Source: Staphylococcus carnosus (GTDB lineage: Bacteria > Bacillota > Bacilli > Staphylococcales > Staphylococcaceae). Taken from it: a stretch of 64,000 nt of DNA. Below the pieces are notes generated by a model, which did no database searches, was not told where the DNA came from, and saw only the letters and a list, made by a program, of their open reading frames with translations. The stretch covers positions 1,178,001-1,242,000 of the forward strand of contig NZ_UHCT01000001.1 of NCBI RefSeq assembly GCF_900458435.1, in the 5' to 3' direction. Made by a program: the position numbers and the translations under genes. Shown here piece after piece: positions 49,247-60,672 of this stretch. Each line of letters starts with the position of its first letter. Within the stretch, counting starts at the first letter, position 1.

Positions 49247-50947
49247 ATGGCACTGTATATCATTTTAGCAGTTATCATTATAGCATTGGTAGTTGTCGGT
49301 ATCATGTTCTATCTCCGTTCTTCAAAACGTCAAGTGGTTGAGCAAACGGAAGAGCGCAAGATAGAGGTTGAAAAACTAACTTTAGATGATCGTTTAAGTG
49401 AATTAGACGAGTTAAATCTAAAAGGGGAAACACAACAAGAACACGACCGCTTAAAGCGCGAATCATTAAATAATATTAATGAGAATTTAAGCCCGGTTGA
49501 AGAGAAAATTCATAATGCTGAGGAAAACTTTGATAAGTTCAAATTCTCAGCAGCCCAATCCGAACTTGACGATGCAAATACTTTAATGGATCGCTACGAG
49601 TCGCAACATAGTAAACTTTCAGAAGAAGTTGACAATATTCTTTCTTTACATAAAGACAGCGATCGACTTTATGAAGAAAGTAAGAATAATTATCGTGAGA
49701 TGAAACGAGATGTACTCGCGAATCGTCATCAATTTGGAGAAGCAGCAGATCCATTAGAAAAAGAAATTGAATCCTTTGAGCCTGAATTGATTAAATATAC
49801 AGAGCTTAAAGAGGATGGGAATTATCGTCAAGCTCATGAACACATCGCTACTTTAAATGAAGACATGAACTATTTGAAAAAGGATATGGAAGAAATACCA
49901 GAATTAATTCGTGAAGCACAAAAAGAATTACCTGGTCAATTCCAAGATTTAAAATATGGTTGTCGTGATTTGAAAGTAGAAGGTTATGATTTAGACCATG
50001 TGAAAATTGACAGCACACTTCAAACACTCAAAACAGAATTGAGTTTTGTAGAACCAATGATTAGTCGTTTAGAACTTGAAGAAGCAAATAATAAATTGAT
50101 CGGAATCAATGATCAATTAGATGAAATGTATGACCTTATTGAACATGAAGTAAAAGCTAAGAATAAAGTAGATGAAACAAAAGAAGTCATCACGAGTGAT
50201 TTATTCAAAGCAAAAGATATGAACTACACACTTCAAACTGAAATTGAATATGTACGTGAAAACTACTATATCAATGAAACAGATATTCAAAATGTACGTC
50301 AATTCGAAAATGAAATTCAAAATCTGATTGCCGTATATGATGATATTTTAAGAGAGATGGCTAAATCAGCTGTTCGATATAGTGAAGTTCAAGATAATTT
50401 GGCCTACATCGAAGATCATGTTCAAGTGATTAATGAAAAACAAGAAAAACTTCAAAATCACTTGATTCAATTGCGTGAAGATGAAGCTGAAGCAGAAGAT
50501 AATATTTTACGTGTACAATCTAAAAAAGAAGAAGTATACCGACGTTTACTTGCTTCGAATTTAACGAGTGTTCCAGAACGATTCATTATTATGAAAAATG
50601 AAATTGATCATGAAGTTCGTGAAATCAATAGTCAATTCAGTGAACGTCCAATCAACGTAAAACACTTGAAAGATAAAGTGACAAAAGTTGTGCTGCATAT
50701 GAATAATTTTGAAAATGAAGCAACAGACGTACTTGTAAATGCAGTACTTGCTGAAAAATTGATTCAATACGGCAACCGTTATCGTAAAGATGACAGCAGT
50801 ATAGATAAGAGCTTGAATGAAGCGGAACGTTTATTTAAAAACAACCGTTACAAACGTGCAATCGAAATTGCAGAACAAGCATTAGATTCAGTGGATCCTG
50901 GTATTTCACAACGTATTGAAGACGAAGTTATCTCACAAAACCAATAG
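49247..50947 (+). CDS. ezrA: septation ring formation regulator EzrA
   Basis: 566 aa with an N-terminal transmembrane helix (residues 3-23) and a long spectrin-like coiled-coil cytosolic domain. EzrA binds FtsZ and organises the division ring; it is central in staphylococci. The C-terminal [15 protein letters not shown] matches the family QNR-patch region. A strong TAGGAGGAG ribosome site precedes it. Confidence 0.96.
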   Translation: MALYIILAVIIIALVVVGIMFYLRSSKRQVVEQTEERKIEVEKLTLDDRLSELDELNLKGETQQEHDRLKRESLNNINENLSPVEEKIHNAEENFDKFKFSAAQSELDDANTLMDRYESQHSKLSEEVDNILSLHKDSDRLYEESKNNYREMKRDVLANRHQFGEAADPLEKEIESFEPELIKYTELKEDGNYRQAHEHIATLNEDMNYLKKDMEEIPELIREAQKELPGQFQDLKYGCRDLKVEGYDLDHVKIDSTLQTLKTELSFVEPMISRLELEEANNKLIGINDQLDEMYDLIEHEVKAKNKVDETKEVITSDLFKAKDMNYTLQTEIEYVRENYYINETDIQNVRQFENEIQNLIAVYDDILREMAKSAVRYSEVQDNLAYIEDHVQVINEKQEKLQNHLIQLREDEAEAEDNILRVQSKKEEVYRRLLASNLTSVPERFIIMKNEIDHEVREINSQFSERPINVKHLKDKVTKVVLHMNNFENEATDVLVNAVLAEKLIQYGNRYRKDDSSIDKSLNEAERLFKNNRYKRAIEIAEQALDSVDPGISQRIEDEVISQNQ

Positions 50948-50956
50948 TTAAGCGTT

Positions 50957-50993
50957 AAAATCCTGAGGCTATCTTAAGCTTCAGGATTTTTTG
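50957..50993 (+). terminator. terminator of ezrA
   Basis: AAAATCCTGAGGCT / AGCTTCAGGATTTT stem and T6. Confidence 0.85.
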
Positions 50994-51086
50994 TGTATTG
51001 AGAAATTACTGAGGTATGGTAAAATATAAAAATTGGAAGTGAGTCGGAACAGAGAAAGAATTAAACTAAGTGGAAGTGACTTAAAA

Positions 51087-52226
51087 GTGATTTATCTAGA
51101 TAATGCAGCGACAACAAAACCTGCACAAGATGTATTAAATACGTATGTTAAAGTGAACCAAGATTTATACTTTAATCCAAACAGCCCGCATAAAGCAGGG
51201 TTGCAGGCAGAGCAATTATTGCAGCAAGCTAAAGTACAAATTAATCAGATATTAGGACTTGAAGATCGCTTTGATATCATATTTACAAGCGGTGCAACTG
51301 AGTCTAATAACATGGTATTAAAAGGAGCAGCTTATAATAGAAAGCCTTATGCTGATGAAATTATCGTTTCAGTTATAGAACATCCTTCTGTATTAGAAGT
51401 AATGCGTCAATTAGAAGAAGAAGGATTTAATTTGAAATATGTCAATGTTACTAAAGAAGGTAAGATTGATTTAGAACATCTAAAAACATTAATGACTAAT
51501 CGTGTCGGCTTAGTCACATGTATGCAAGTGAATAATATTACAGGCCAAGAACAACCAATTACTGAAATTGCAGAACTATTAGAAGATTATCCTAAAGCAC
51601 ATTTTCATGTTGATGCAGTACAAGCAATCGGTAAAGTGCCACTAACCTTTAATCGTGTAGATAGTATGAGTTTCAGTGGACATAAATTTAATGGACTAAA
51701 AGGGCAAGGGTTACTACTAGTACGCAATATTCATAATCTTGAACCTGTTATCCACGGTGGCGGACAAGAATACGGTTTAAGAAGCGGTACAGTAAATCTT
51801 CCTATAGACATTGCGATTGTTAAAGCGTTAAAACACGCTGTACAAGAACGTGAAGCATTAAATAGTCGTTTACGTAATTATAATGAGGACTTACGTCAAT
51901 TCATGCAAAACTATAAAGGTGTGAAAATAAATTCACCTCAAAACAGTGCCCCTCATATTTTAAATGTAGGTTTTGATGGCGTAAAAGGCGAAGTATTAGT
52001 AAATGCATTTTCTAAACAAGATGTTATGCTCTCTACAACAAGTGCATGCTCTTCTAAACGCGGTCATCTTAATGAAGTCCTTTTATCTATGGGGATTTCA
52101 GAATCACGTATTGAAGGAAGTATTCGTATTTCTATGGGAGATTTAACGTCTGCTGATGATATTAAAGGATTTAAAATTGCATTTGAAAAAGTATATGAAG
52201 AAATGAAGGAGTTGCTAAAACCATGA
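51087..52226 (+). CDS. nifZ: cysteine desulfurase partnered with ThiI (NifZ type)
   Basis: Class V PLP enzyme of 379 aa that takes sulfur from cysteine. [11 protein letters not shown] opens the fold, the PLP lysine is in SFSGHKFNG, and the mobile active-site Cys is in TTSACSSK. The start is GTG 51087 behind GGAAGTGA (51072-51079); the longer frame from 51033 adds a non-homologous leader. thiI overlaps its end by four bases (ATGA), so it probably delivers sulfur for s4U8 in tRNA. Confidence 0.9.
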   Translation: MIYLDNAATTKPAQDVLNTYVKVNQDLYFNPNSPHKAGLQAEQLLQQAKVQINQILGLEDRFDIIFTSGATESNNMVLKGAAYNRKPYADEIIVSVIEHPSVLEVMRQLEEEGFNLKYVNVTKEGKIDLEHLKTLMTNRVGLVTCMQVNNITGQEQPITEIAELLEDYPKAHFHVDAVQAIGKVPLTFNRVDSMSFSGHKFNGLKGQGLLLVRNIHNLEPVIHGGGQEYGLRSGTVNLPIDIAIVKALKHAVQEREALNSRLRNYNEDLRQFMQNYKGVKINSPQNSAPHILNVGFDGVKGEVLVNAFSKQDVMLSTTSACSSKRGHLNEVLLSMGISESRIEGSIRISMGDLTSADDIKGFKIAFEKVYEEMKELLKP

Positions 52227-53446
52227 TGTATGATCATATATTAGTCAGATATGGCGAATTGACGTTAAAAGGCGCGAATCGTAAGATGTTTGTTAACAAA
52301 TTACGTTCGAATGTGAAACAAGCGTTAATGCCGCTTCAAGGCTACAATGTAAAAGCAAACAGAGACAGAATGTATATAGAAGTGACACCAGAAGCTGATA
52401 TTGAAGAAATGATGCGTCGCATCAGCAAAGTGTTTGGTGTTAAATCTATCAGTCCAGTGATGAAAATCGAAAAAGATTTAGAAGTAGCAAAAGCACAAGC
52501 AAGTGACTTTGCGAAAACATATGCAGAAGGCGACTCTTTTAAAATTGATGTAAAACGTTCAGATAAACAATTTCCTTATGACACATATCAATTACAACGT
52601 ATTTTAGGCGGTGCAGTTTTAGAAAACAACCCGCAAGTTCATGTAAACGTTCGTCAACCAGATCACATTATTAAAACAGAAGTCCGTTTAGATGCAATTT
52701 ATATCTATGATCGTGTGATTGATGGTGCAGGCGGATTGCCAGTTGGAACAGGCGGTAAAACATTACTTATGCTTTCAGGCGGTATTGATTCTCCTGTAGC
52801 TGGAATGGAAATAATGCGTCGCGGTGTTACAATTGAAGCAATTCATTTCCACAGTCCGCCATTTACAAGTGAAAAAGCTAAAGAAAAAGTGATTGAACTG
52901 ACTCGTATTTTAGCTGAACATGTAGGACCGATTAAACTGCATATTGTACCTTTTACCGAAGTACAAAAACAAATCAACAAGGTGGTTTATGATCGTTATA
53001 CAATGACATCAACGCGTCGAATGATGATGCGTATTGCAGATAAAGTGGTGCATAATATCGGGGCAGATGCAATCGTAAACGGTGAAAATTTGGGGCAAGT
53101 TGCGAGTCAAACACTGAAAAGTATGTATGCGATTAATCATGTGACAACAACACCAGTTTTAAGACCTTTACTTACTTTAGATAAAGAAGATATTGTCATT
53201 AAAGCGAAAGAGTATGGAACTTACGAAACATCTATTCAACCATTTGAAGATTGTTGTACTATTTTCACACCGAAAAATCCAGTTACGGAACCGGATTTTA
53301 AAAAAGTTGAAAAATATGAAGGGGTTTTCGACTTCAGTGAAATGATTGAACGTGCAGTTAATAACGTTGAAACAATTGAAATCACTAAAGATTATCAAAG
53401 TCAAAAAGATAAAGATACTGAAACGTTAATGCAAGATTTATTTTAA
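52223..53446 (+). CDS. thiI: tRNA 4-thiouridine synthase ThiI
   Basis: 407 aa. An N-terminal ferredoxin-like/THUMP region (about 1-165) is followed by the PP-loop ATPase ([13 protein letters not shown]). The protein ends without the rhodanese domain of the E. coli form, as in other Firmicutes where the dedicated desulfurase supplies sulfur. It makes s4U8 in tRNA; a thiamin role is not implied. It is coupled to nifZ. Confidence 0.94.
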   Translation: MMYDHILVRYGELTLKGANRKMFVNKLRSNVKQALMPLQGYNVKANRDRMYIEVTPEADIEEMMRRISKVFGVKSISPVMKIEKDLEVAKAQASDFAKTYAEGDSFKIDVKRSDKQFPYDTYQLQRILGGAVLENNPQVHVNVRQPDHIIKTEVRLDAIYIYDRVIDGAGGLPVGTGGKTLLMLSGGIDSPVAGMEIMRRGVTIEAIHFHSPPFTSEKAKEKVIELTRILAEHVGPIKLHIVPFTEVQKQINKVVYDRYTMTSTRRMMMRIADKVVHNIGADAIVNGENLGQVASQTLKSMYAINHVTTTPVLRPLLTLDKEDIVIKAKEYGTYETSIQPFEDCCTIFTPKNPVTEPDFKKVEKYEGVFDFSEMIERAVNNVETIEITKDYQSQKDKDTETLMQDLF

Positions 53447-53479
53447 GAGCATCGTTTTAACAAAGGGGAAAAAGACGTC

Positions 53480-54253
53480 ATGGAATGGGACTTAACATTA
53501 ATTATTGTTATCGTTTTATTTGGTTTCTTAGCTGCTTTTATTGATTCGGTAGTTGGAGGCGGCGGATTAATTTCTACACCTGCTTTATTAGCCGTCGGTC
53601 TGCCACCTGCTGTAGCACTAGGAACTAATAAATTAGCAAGTTCATTCGGTTCACTGACTAGCGCATTGAAGTTTATTCGCTCCGGTAAGGTCGATTTGAA
53701 AATTGTCGGGAAGTTATTTCCATTTATTTTCATTGCTGCAGCGGGCGGTGCCAGTTTGGCATCATTTTTACCTGCGTCAGTTTTAAAACCGCTTGTGATT
53801 ATAATCTTAACTGTGGTGATGATTTATACTTTGATGCGTAAAGACTGGGGTAGTATCAGAACGTATCAAAAACTATCACCAGGCAAAGCCGTTATATTTA
53901 CCATTATATTGTTATGTATTGGATTTTATGATGGATTTTTAGGCGGCGGCACAGGTTCATTTTTCCTATTTACATTATTAATTGTCGGCTTTGACTTTTT
54001 GAGTGCAGCAGGGAATGCGAAAGTTTTAAATTTTGCATCTAATGTAGGGGCATTAGTACTGTTTATGATTTTAGGGAAAGTGGATTATGGCATTGGATTA
54101 TTGATGGCAGTGAGCATGATAATCGGTTCATATGCAGGTGCGCAATTTGCTTTGCGACAAGGTGTAGGCTATGTTAAAGCATTGTTTGTAATTGTTACAA
54201 GTGCTTTGATTTTAAAAAATATATATGATTATGTACAGCAATGGCTGTCATAG
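53480..54253 (+). CDS. TSUP-family (TauE/SafE, DUF81) permease
   Basis: 257 aa with about seven or eight transmembrane helices. The duplicated family motif is visible as DSVVGGGGLISTP near the N-terminus and DGFLGGGTGSFFLF in the second half. These proteins export or import sulfite, sulfonates or related anions; the substrate here is unknown. It lies 33 bases after thiI and may share its transcript. Confidence 0.85.
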   Translation: MEWDLTLIIVIVLFGFLAAFIDSVVGGGGLISTPALLAVGLPPAVALGTNKLASSFGSLTSALKFIRSGKVDLKIVGKLFPFIFIAAAGGASLASFLPASVLKPLVIIILTVVMIYTLMRKDWGSIRTYQKLSPGKAVIFTIILLCIGFYDGFLGGGTGSFFLFTLLIVGFDFLSAAGNAKVLNFASNVGALVLFMILGKVDYGIGLLMAVSMIIGSYAGAQFALRQGVGYVKALFVIVTSALILKNIYDYVQQWLS

Positions 54254-54260
54254 GATAACA

Positions 54261-54302
54261 AGATGTGTTCAACTTATACAAAGAGATGAACACATCTTTT
54301 TT
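54261..54302 (+). terminator. terminator of the nifZ-thiI-TSUP operon
   Basis: AGATGTGTTCA / TGAACACATCT stem and T6. Confidence 0.85.
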
Positions 54303-54471
54303 AATGGAAAAGTGTAAATCTTATTTTGTATAGGAAATTGTGGCATTTATGATGATTGAGTACCAAAAAATTATATTTGTATGAACCATAATCATTGGTC
54401 ATCTAAGATTGATATCGTTATAATTAGGGTAGTAGAAATAAATAACAGAATCTTAGGAGGTCGTTTATTTT

Positions 54472-54972
54472 ATGGTACAAATTACATTCGGCGGAGATCC
54501 CGTAACATTATCAGGCAATCCAGTGGAAGAAGGTCAAACAGCACCAGATTTCACAGTTGTAAACAACGATTTAGAAGAAGTGACACTAAAAGATTATGAT
54601 GGCAAGAAAAAATTAATCAGTGCAGTACCTTCAATTGATACTGGTGTATGTGACAAACAAACACGTAAATTCAATGAAGAAGCTTCTTCAGAAGAAGGCG
54701 GCGTTGTGTTAACAATCTCTGAAGACTTGCCTTTCGCACAAAAAAGATGGTGTGCAGCAAGCGGATTAGATAACGTTATTTTATTAAGTGATTACCAAAA
54801 ACATTCATTTGGTAAAAACTTTGGTGTGCTAATGGAAGGCTTAGAATTATTAGCACGTTCTGTATTCGTATTAGATAAAGACAACAAAGTTGTTTATTCT
54901 GAAATTGTAAGTGAAGGAACTGATTTCCCAGACTTTGAATCAGCTTTAAAAGCTTATAAAGAATTGGACTAA
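54472..54972 (+). CDS. tpx: thiol peroxidase, atypical 2-Cys peroxiredoxin
   Basis: 166 aa. Peroxidatic Cys60 lies in [14 protein letters not shown] and resolving Cys94 in KRWCAASGL, the Tpx arrangement. It reduces alkyl hydroperoxides with thioredoxin in the cytosol. A TATAAT at 54419-54424 and TTAGGAGG give expression signals; the match to a PerR box is too weak to claim. Confidence 0.95.
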   Translation: MVQITFGGDPVTLSGNPVEEGQTAPDFTVVNNDLEEVTLKDYDGKKKLISAVPSIDTGVCDKQTRKFNEEASSEEGGVVLTISEDLPFAQKRWCAASGLDNVILLSDYQKHSFGKNFGVLMEGLELLARSVFVLDKDNKVVYSEIVSEGTDFPDFESALKAYKELD

Positions 54973-55013
54973 TAAACAAGATATAAAGATCTTTTAAATA
55001 AATATAAGATTAG

Positions 55014-55064
55014 ACTGCTCATAATTAGTGCTAGTAGTACTTATTGATTATGAGCAGTTTTTTT
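55014..55064 (+). terminator. terminator of tpx
   Basis: ACTGCTCATAAT / ATTATGAGCAGT stem and T7; the ytxK ribosome site lies within the tail. Confidence 0.8.
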
Positions 55065-55079
55065 AGGAAGGGTTTTAAT

Positions 55080-56027
55080 ATGGCTGAAGAAAAAACTATA
55101 ATGGAACGATTGTTCCAAGAATTAGATAGCAAAACAAAAGCATTGAACGAGGAAAACGGACAAAGTTTTATTGAAAATCTTGGATTGGCAATGGAAGATA
55201 TTTACCAAAATAATCGTGAATTATTAGAACAAGCAACGTTAGCTGATCGACGTAAAGCTTTTCAATTTGCATACCTTAGTCTAATGCAGCAACAAGAAAT
55301 TCAAGCCAACCATCAAATTACACCGGATTCAATTGGTTTGATTTTGGGCTATTTGGTTGAAAGATTTACTGAAGGCAAAAAAGAATTAAATATTGTTGAT
55401 TTGACAAGTGGAAGCGGTCATTTAAGTGCAACTGTTCATGAGGTATTAAAAGATCAAACATTAATGCATCATTTAGTTGAGGTAGATCCTGTATTATCAC
55501 GTGTCAGTGTACATCTTGCGAATTTCTTAGAAATACCTTTTGATGTTTATCCTCAAGATGCAATTATGCCATTACCTTTCGAAGAAGCAGATGTAGTAAT
55601 CGGGGATCTTCCAGTGGGCTATTATCCAGTTGATGATCGAAGTCATGAAATGAAACTTGGTTTTGAAGAAGGACATAGTTATGCACATTATCTATTAATT
55701 GAACAAGCTGTAGAAGCATTGAGAGGAAGCGGGTATGCTTTCTTGGTAGTGCCTAGCAATATTTTTGAAGGAGAGAATGTAAAACAGCTTGAAAAATTCA
55801 TTGCAACAGATACAGAAATGCAGGCATTTTTGAACCTTCCCAAAACATTATTCAAAAGTGAAAATTCACGTAAATCTATATTGATATTACAGAAAAAGGA
55901 ACGTGACGTAACGCTCTCTGTTGAGGTATTGCTTGCTAATATTCCTGATTTTAAAGATCCTCAGCAATTCCAAAAATTCATGGGTGAATTGAACGAGTGG
56001 CTGCAACAAAATCATCACAAAAATTAA
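55080..56027 (+). CDS. ytxK: class I SAM-dependent methyltransferase (YtxK)
   Basis: 315 aa. The start at 55080 follows AGGAAGGG; the ATG at 55044 lies inside the tpx terminator. A helical N-terminal domain precedes a methyltransferase core with motif I VDLTSGSGHLSAT. The position of the amino-methyltransferase NPPY motif reads GDLPVGYYP, so the canonical form is missing. The target is unknown. ackA follows after 82 bases, the same pairing as in B. subtilis. Confidence 0.85.
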   Translation: MAEEKTIMERLFQELDSKTKALNEENGQSFIENLGLAMEDIYQNNRELLEQATLADRRKAFQFAYLSLMQQQEIQANHQITPDSIGLILGYLVERFTEGKKELNIVDLTSGSGHLSATVHEVLKDQTLMHHLVEVDPVLSRVSVHLANFLEIPFDVYPQDAIMPLPFEEADVVIGDLPVGYYPVDDRSHEMKLGFEEGHSYAHYLLIEQAVEALRGSGYAFLVVPSNIFEGENVKQLEKFIATDTEMQAFLNLPKTLFKSENSRKSILILQKKERDVTLSVEVLLANIPDFKDPQQFQKFMGELNEWLQQNHHKN

Positions 56028-56109
56028 CTGTAACAATCTTGTATTTAAACTGTATTAATGGTTAAATAGATATGGTAAAAGAAAATGGAAAAATTGGAGG
56101 CATAATCTT

Positions 56110-57306
56110 ATGTCAAATTTAGTTTTAGCGATTAACGCAGGCAGCTCATCATTGAAATTTCAACTTATCGAAATACCTGAAGAGAAATTAGTCAGTAAAG
56201 GATTAATTGAAAGAATCGGACTCAAAGGTTCAAAGATAACTGTTGAATATGATGGTCGTAAATTTACGGATGAAAAAGAAATCAATGACCATGTGCAAGC
56301 TGTAAACATTATGTTAGATAATTTAATCGATTTAGGTATTATTCGTGATATCAATGACATCGATGGAACAGGACACCGTGTTGTACACGGCGGTGAACTT
56401 TTCCCTGAATCAGCTTTAGTTACAAATAATGTTGAAAAACAAATTGAATCACTTACTGAACTTGCGCCGTTGCATAATCCGGCAAACTTAATGGGTATAC
56501 GCGCGTTCCGTAAGTTATTGCCAGGTATTCCTCATGTAGCAGTATTTGATACATCATTCCACCAAACAATGCCAGAGCAAGCATATTTATATAGTTTACC
56601 GTTCCATTATTATAAAGATTACGGTATTCGTAAGTACGGCTTCCATGGTACAAGCCATAAATATGTATCTCAGCGTGCTGCTGAAATTTTAGGAAAACCA
56701 ATTGAAGAATTACGTATTATTTCTTGTCATATCGGAAATGGTGCTTCTATCGCTGCAATCGACGGCGGCGAATCAGTTGATACTTCAATGGGCTTTACAC
56801 CATTAGCAGGGGTTACAATGGGTACACGTTCAGGTGACATTGACCCGGCATTAATTCCTTATATTATGGAAAAAACAGGTAAGAGCGCAGAAGCTGTATT
56901 AGATATCTTGAATAAAGAATCAGGTTTACTTGGTATTTCAGGTACTTCAAGTGACTTGAGAGATTTGGAGCAAGATGCTGAAGAGGGTAAAACTCGCGCT
57001 CAACTTGCATTAGATGTTTTTGCATCTAGAATCCATAAATATATCGGTTCTTATGCAGCTAAAATGCATGGTGTAGATGTTGTTATTTTCACAGCTGGAG
57101 TAGGAGAGAACTCTGATGAAGTACGTGCGCGTGTATTAGAAGGACTAGAATTCATGGGTGTGTATTGGGATCCTAAGAAAAATTCTCAATTGCATGGTAC
57201 TGAAGGATTTATCAATTATCCTCACTCACCAGTTAAAGTTATTGTTATTCCAACAAATGAAGAAGTTATGATTGCAAGAGATGCAGTTAAATTCGGCAGC
57301 TTGTAA
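56110..57306 (+). CDS. ackA: acetate kinase
   Basis: 398 aa ASKHA-fold kinase that interconverts acetyl-phosphate and acetate, giving ATP in overflow metabolism. [22 protein letters not shown] and FHGTSHKYV (catalytic region) and [11 protein letters not shown] are complete. With acsA in the same window the cell can both excrete and reclaim acetate. TTGGAGG precedes the ATG. Confidence 0.97.
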   Translation: MSNLVLAINAGSSSLKFQLIEIPEEKLVSKGLIERIGLKGSKITVEYDGRKFTDEKEINDHVQAVNIMLDNLIDLGIIRDINDIDGTGHRVVHGGELFPESALVTNNVEKQIESLTELAPLHNPANLMGIRAFRKLLPGIPHVAVFDTSFHQTMPEQAYLYSLPFHYYKDYGIRKYGFHGTSHKYVSQRAAEILGKPIEELRIISCHIGNGASIAAIDGGESVDTSMGFTPLAGVTMGTRSGDIDPALIPYIMEKTGKSAEAVLDILNKESGLLGISGTSSDLRDLEQDAEEGKTRAQLALDVFASRIHKYIGSYAAKMHGVDVVIFTAGVGENSDEVRARVLEGLEFMGVYWDPKKNSQLHGTEGFINYPHSPVKVIVIPTNEEVMIARDAVKFGSL

Positions 57307-57314
57307 TTAAAAAA

Positions 57315-57375
57315 TAATCCAGTTGATAGCTTATTTGTCTTTTAATTAAGAAAAAGCTATCAACTGGATTAATTT
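57315..57375 (+). terminator. terminator of ackA
   Basis: Perfect 18-bp stem (57315-57332 / 57354-57371) with a T-rich exit. Confidence 0.88.
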
Positions 57376-57406
57376 TATTTTGTATTTAAATATTTTACCA
57401 AAACAA

Positions 57407-57446
57407 AACCAGGGCAGATTTTATATCATCTGTCCTGGTTATTTTT
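57407..57446. terminator. terminator serving the leftward usp gene
   Basis: Perfect 12-bp AACCAGGGCAGA / TCTGTCCTGGTT-type stem (one G-U pair), T-rich on both exits. Confidence 0.75.
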
Positions 57447-57480
57447 AACTTAAATATTCACTGGAAGTAATAATTGATAA

Positions 57481-57984
57481 TTATTTTGCTTGATATTGTT
57501 TGCGTAATTCTTCAGTAGCAACTTGTGGTTGGAAATCTTCAGGAATTTCTTCTGTACGAACAACCAACACATCACAAGGAGAGTGGCGTACAATTGCTTC
57601 AGATACTGAGCCCACAATAAATCTTTCAACAGCATTTAAACCAGATGTACCACAAATTACTAAGTCTGCATCTACTTCTTTAGCAATTTTTTTAGGGATA
57701 ATTGCTTTAGGAGAACCAAACTCTAATAATGTTTCTACATCTTTTACGCCTTCTTTATGCGCAAAATCTTTATAGCCTTTTAATAATTCTTCTGAGAATT
57801 GTTTTGATTTCTCAGTGAATTGAACATCGTACACCTCATAAGAAGTATAAGTTCTTGAATCAATAACATTTGTAATAATGAGTTTAGCATCATTACGCTT
57901 TGCAACTTCCACCGCTTTATTGAATGCCCATTCTGCTTCTTGTGATCCATCAACGGCGATTAAAATATGTTTGTAAGTTAACAT
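57481..57984 (-). CDS. universal stress protein, ATP-binding type
   Basis: 167 aa Usp fold. The ATP signature G2xG9xG(S/T) is intact in CGTSGLNAVERFIVGSVS. The start at 57984 (MLTYKHIL) follows AAGGAGGTCA; the ATG nine codons upstream overlaps nothing useful. It lies between ackA and the divergent ald. Role in stress survival is inferred from the family. Confidence 0.9.
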   Translation of the reverse strand: MLTYKHILIAVDGSQEAEWAFNKAVEVAKRNDAKLIITNVIDSRTYTSYEVYDVQFTEKSKQFSEELLKGYKDFAHKEGVKDVETLLEFGSPKAIIPKKIAKEVDADLVICGTSGLNAVERFIVGSVSEAIVRHSPCDVLVVRTEEIPEDFQPQVATEELRKQYQAK

Positions 57985-58139
57985 CGTAAATGACCTCCTT
58001 CTTCTATTCATGTTTATTTTATCACAGTTGACAGAATATTAGAAATGATTATATAAAACAAAATTTTTACAATTAAGTGAAGGTTGCAATAATCTTATTA
58101 TTCGTAATAATTTAAACTTATCAATAATTGTCGGCATAA

Positions 58140-58153
58140 TGATTGCGCTTTCA
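58140..58153 (+). promoter_or_regulatory. weak cre-like site upstream of ald
   Basis: TGATTGCGCTTTCA fits 10 of 12 fixed cre positions, 40 bases before the ald start and directly after a CATAAT that may be the -10. Confidence 0.35.
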
Positions 58154-58192
58154 TCACATTCGCGTTACGATAATGCATGGGAGGTGTACGGA

Positions 58193-59308
58193 ATGAAAAT
58201 AGGTATTCCAAAAGAGATAAAAAACAATGAAAACAGAGTAGGTTTATCACCAAGTGGTGTGCATGCATTAGTTGAGAAAGGGCATACTGTGCTTGTCGAA
58301 CACACTGCTGGAGAAGGTTCATTCTTTACGGATGAAGATTATAAAGCTGTAGGTGCTGAAATTGTAAATAGCGCTGGAGAAGCTTGGGATGTAGAAATGG
58401 TTATTAAGGTTAAAGAACCAATCAAAGAAGAATATCAATACTTCAGAGAGGATTTAATCTTATTCACTTATTTACACTTGGCAAACGACAAAGAATTGAC
58501 TGAAGCATTAGCTGACAACAAAGTTGTAGCAATTGCTTATGAAACAGTTCAATTGCCAGATAACTCATTACCATTATTAACACCAATGAGTGAAGTTGCA
58601 GGAAGAATGGCAGCGCAAATCGGTGCGCAATTCTTGCAAAAATTCTACGGAGGTAAAGGTATTTTACTTTCTGGTATTCCTGGTGTTCCTAAAGGTAATG
58701 TAACAATTATCGGTGGTGGCCAAGCAGGTACAAATGCTGCTAAAATCGCTTTAGGTTTAGGTGCAAACGTAACAATCTTAGACGTTAACCCTAAACGTTT
58801 ACAAGAGCTTGAAGATTTATTTGATGGACGTGTTAACACTATCATGTCTAACCCATTAAATATTGAAGAAGCTGTAGTAAACAGTGACTTTGTAATCGGT
58901 GCAGTATTAATTCCTGGTGCTAAAGCGCCTAAATTAGTTACTGAAGATATGGTTAAACAAATGAAAGACGGTTCAGTTATGGTTGATATCGCGATTGACC
59001 AAGGCGGAATCTTCGAAACTTCAGACCATGTCACTACTCATGATGATCCAACTTATATCAAACATGGTGTAGTTCACTATGCAGTAGCTAACATGCCAGG
59101 TGCGGTTCCACGTACTTCTACAGTTGGTTTAAACAATGCAACTTTACCTTATGCATTGCAAATTGCTAATAAAGGTTACTTAAATGCATTACGTGATAAC
59201 CAACCATTATCATTAGGATTAAACGTTTATGACGGCAAAGTTACAAACGAAGGTGTCGCAAAAGCGCTTGATCTTCCGTATACACCAGTAGATAAAGCAT
59301 TAATTTAA
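58193..59308 (+). CDS. ald: alanine dehydrogenase
   Basis: 371 aa NAD enzyme that interconverts L-alanine with pyruvate and ammonia. [16 protein letters not shown] opens the family fold, [21 protein letters not shown] is the NAD loop, and [14 protein letters not shown] follows. The ATG at 58193 is set by GGGAGGTG; the open frame upstream to 58139 lies in the promoter region. Confidence 0.95.
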   Translation: MKIGIPKEIKNNENRVGLSPSGVHALVEKGHTVLVEHTAGEGSFFTDEDYKAVGAEIVNSAGEAWDVEMVIKVKEPIKEEYQYFREDLILFTYLHLANDKELTEALADNKVVAIAYETVQLPDNSLPLLTPMSEVAGRMAAQIGAQFLQKFYGGKGILLSGIPGVPKGNVTIIGGGQAGTNAAKIALGLGANVTILDVNPKRLQELEDLFDGRVNTIMSNPLNIEEAVVNSDFVIGAVLIPGAKAPKLVTEDMVKQMKDGSVMVDIAIDQGGIFETSDHVTTHDDPTYIKHGVVHYAVANMPGAVPRTSTVGLNNATLPYALQIANKGYLNALRDNQPLSLGLNVYDGKVTNEGVAKALDLPYTPVDKALI

Positions 59309-59380
59309 TTCAATTAGAATAATTAATGGGATGTCAAAGAGGAGATGAATTAATTTTCCTCAGTAAACATCAATTTAAAA

Positions 59381-59427
59381 GCTCCAGCAATTCTGTTTAG
59401 GGTTTTACAGAATATGCTGGAGTTTTT
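59381..59427 (+). terminator. terminator of ald
   Basis: CTCCAGCAATTCTGT (59381-59395) pairs with ACAGAATATGCTGGAG (59406-59421), then T6. Confidence 0.88.
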
Positions 59428-59430
59428 TGT

Positions 59431-59464
59431 ATAAAAAAACAGATTTGCAAACTTGCAAATCTGT
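59431..59464 (-). terminator. terminator of pepQ
   Basis: AACAGATTTGC / GCAAATCTGTT inverted repeat; on the minus strand it runs into T7. Confidence 0.8.
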
Positions 59465-59476
59465 TTTGGAAATTAT

Positions 59477-60532
59477 TTATTTTTCGTAATGTGTTAATAT
59501 TTCATGACCATCTTCTGTAACTAAAATATCATCTTCAATTCGAACGCCTACTTCGTTAGGAACGTAAATACCTGGTTCAACTGTTACTACCATTCCAGGG
59601 ACAAATTTATTTGTATTATGCGCTGCTACATCTTGATATTCATGTTCTTCTAAGCCTAATCCATGTCCTAAACGGTGTACGAAATATTCGCCATAACCTG
59701 CTTCAGTAATAATACCGCGTGCTTTTTTATCAACATCACCAATTACTACACCTGGTTTAATCATATCAATTGCTTCTTTTTCAGCTTTAAGAACAATATC
59801 ATATACTTCTTTAGCTTTTTCATCAGGTGTACCGAATGGTACTGTACGTGTCATATCACTGCAGTATTGTTCATATACGACTCCTAAATCAAAGAGTACA
59901 TATTCATCTTTTTGAAGTGCGCGATCTCCAGGTACACCATGAGGTGAAGCAGCATGATCACCGAATAATACCATTGTGTCGAAACTCATTTGATCTACAC
60001 CGTAATTTGTTTGAATTTCATATTCGATATGGCGTACAACTTGTTTTTCAGTTACGCCTTCTTTTAAGAAATTGACGCCGATTTCAATACATTTATCAGC
60101 AAGTTCAGCTGCTTTTTTAATTTTATCAATTTCTTCAGGTGTTTTAACATTTCGAAGTGCTTTAATTGTACCGTCGATATCTCCGAATGTTTCAACCCCA
60201 AAACCTTCAATTAATTCTTTCTGGCGTTTTAATGTTAAATGTTCATTTTCAACAAGTAATTTATCAAAATGATAATCAACAAGTTTAAATGGATCTTCTC
60301 CATCTGCATTTCCCACAACTTTGCCTTTAAATGGAGATGCTTTTACTTCTTCTACTTCAAGTTTTGGAACAAATAGAACTTGTTCGCCCTCAGCAGTAAT
60401 TAAAAGGGCTAATAAACGTTCATGCGGTTCACTTAAGTAGCCCGTAAAATAAAAAACATTTAATGGTGTAGTAATCCAAGCAGCACCAGCGTCTTGGTTA
60501 CGTATTTCTTTTACTATTTCATCTGTCTTCAC
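59477..60532 (-). CDS. pepQ: Xaa-Pro dipeptidase (M24 family)
   Basis: 351 aa pita-bread metallopeptidase. The metal ligands lie in [17 protein letters not shown] (two Asp), [13 protein letters not shown] (His), TVEPGIYV and VRIEDDILV (Glu). It cleaves X-Pro dipeptides in the cytosol. A GGAGGTTGATGG leader precedes the ATG. It is transcribed alone, opposite to ald and ytkL. Confidence 0.93.
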   Translation of the reverse strand: MKTDEIVKEIRNQDAGAAWITTPLNVFYFTGYLSEPHERLLALLITAEGEQVLFVPKLEVEEVKASPFKGKVVGNADGEDPFKLVDYHFDKLLVENEHLTLKRQKELIEGFGVETFGDIDGTIKALRNVKTPEEIDKIKKAAELADKCIEIGVNFLKEGVTEKQVVRHIEYEIQTNYGVDQMSFDTMVLFGDHAASPHGVPGDRALQKDEYVLFDLGVVYEQYCSDMTRTVPFGTPDEKAKEVYDIVLKAEKEAIDMIKPGVVIGDVDKKARGIITEAGYGEYFVHRLGHGLGLEEHEYQDVAAHNTNKFVPGMVVTVEPGIYVPNEVGVRIEDDILVTEDGHEILTHYEK

Positions 60533-60672
60533 AATCCATCAACCTCCATATTTTTAATTAACTATAGTTTAGTCTACATTCGTAGATAATTCAAAAGGTG
60601 AGGGATTGTTTTTTGTGAAAAGAGGGAAGATGTTATAATATAATCAACAAAATGAACATAGGGGGATTATTA

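Noticed and set aside
52223..53446. ThiI as a thiamin biosynthesis enzyme
   Set aside because: The protein lacks the rhodanese domain and is coupled to a desulfurase, which supports tRNA 4-thiolation only.
54395..54440. Possible PerR box in the tpx promoter
   Set aside because: Only the left half (TTATAAT) fits; the right half does not, and the motif coincides with the -10 box.
58645..59034. 129-aa minus-strand frame opposite ald
   Set aside because: Antisense to the conserved NAD-binding domain of ald, with no ribosome site or promoter.
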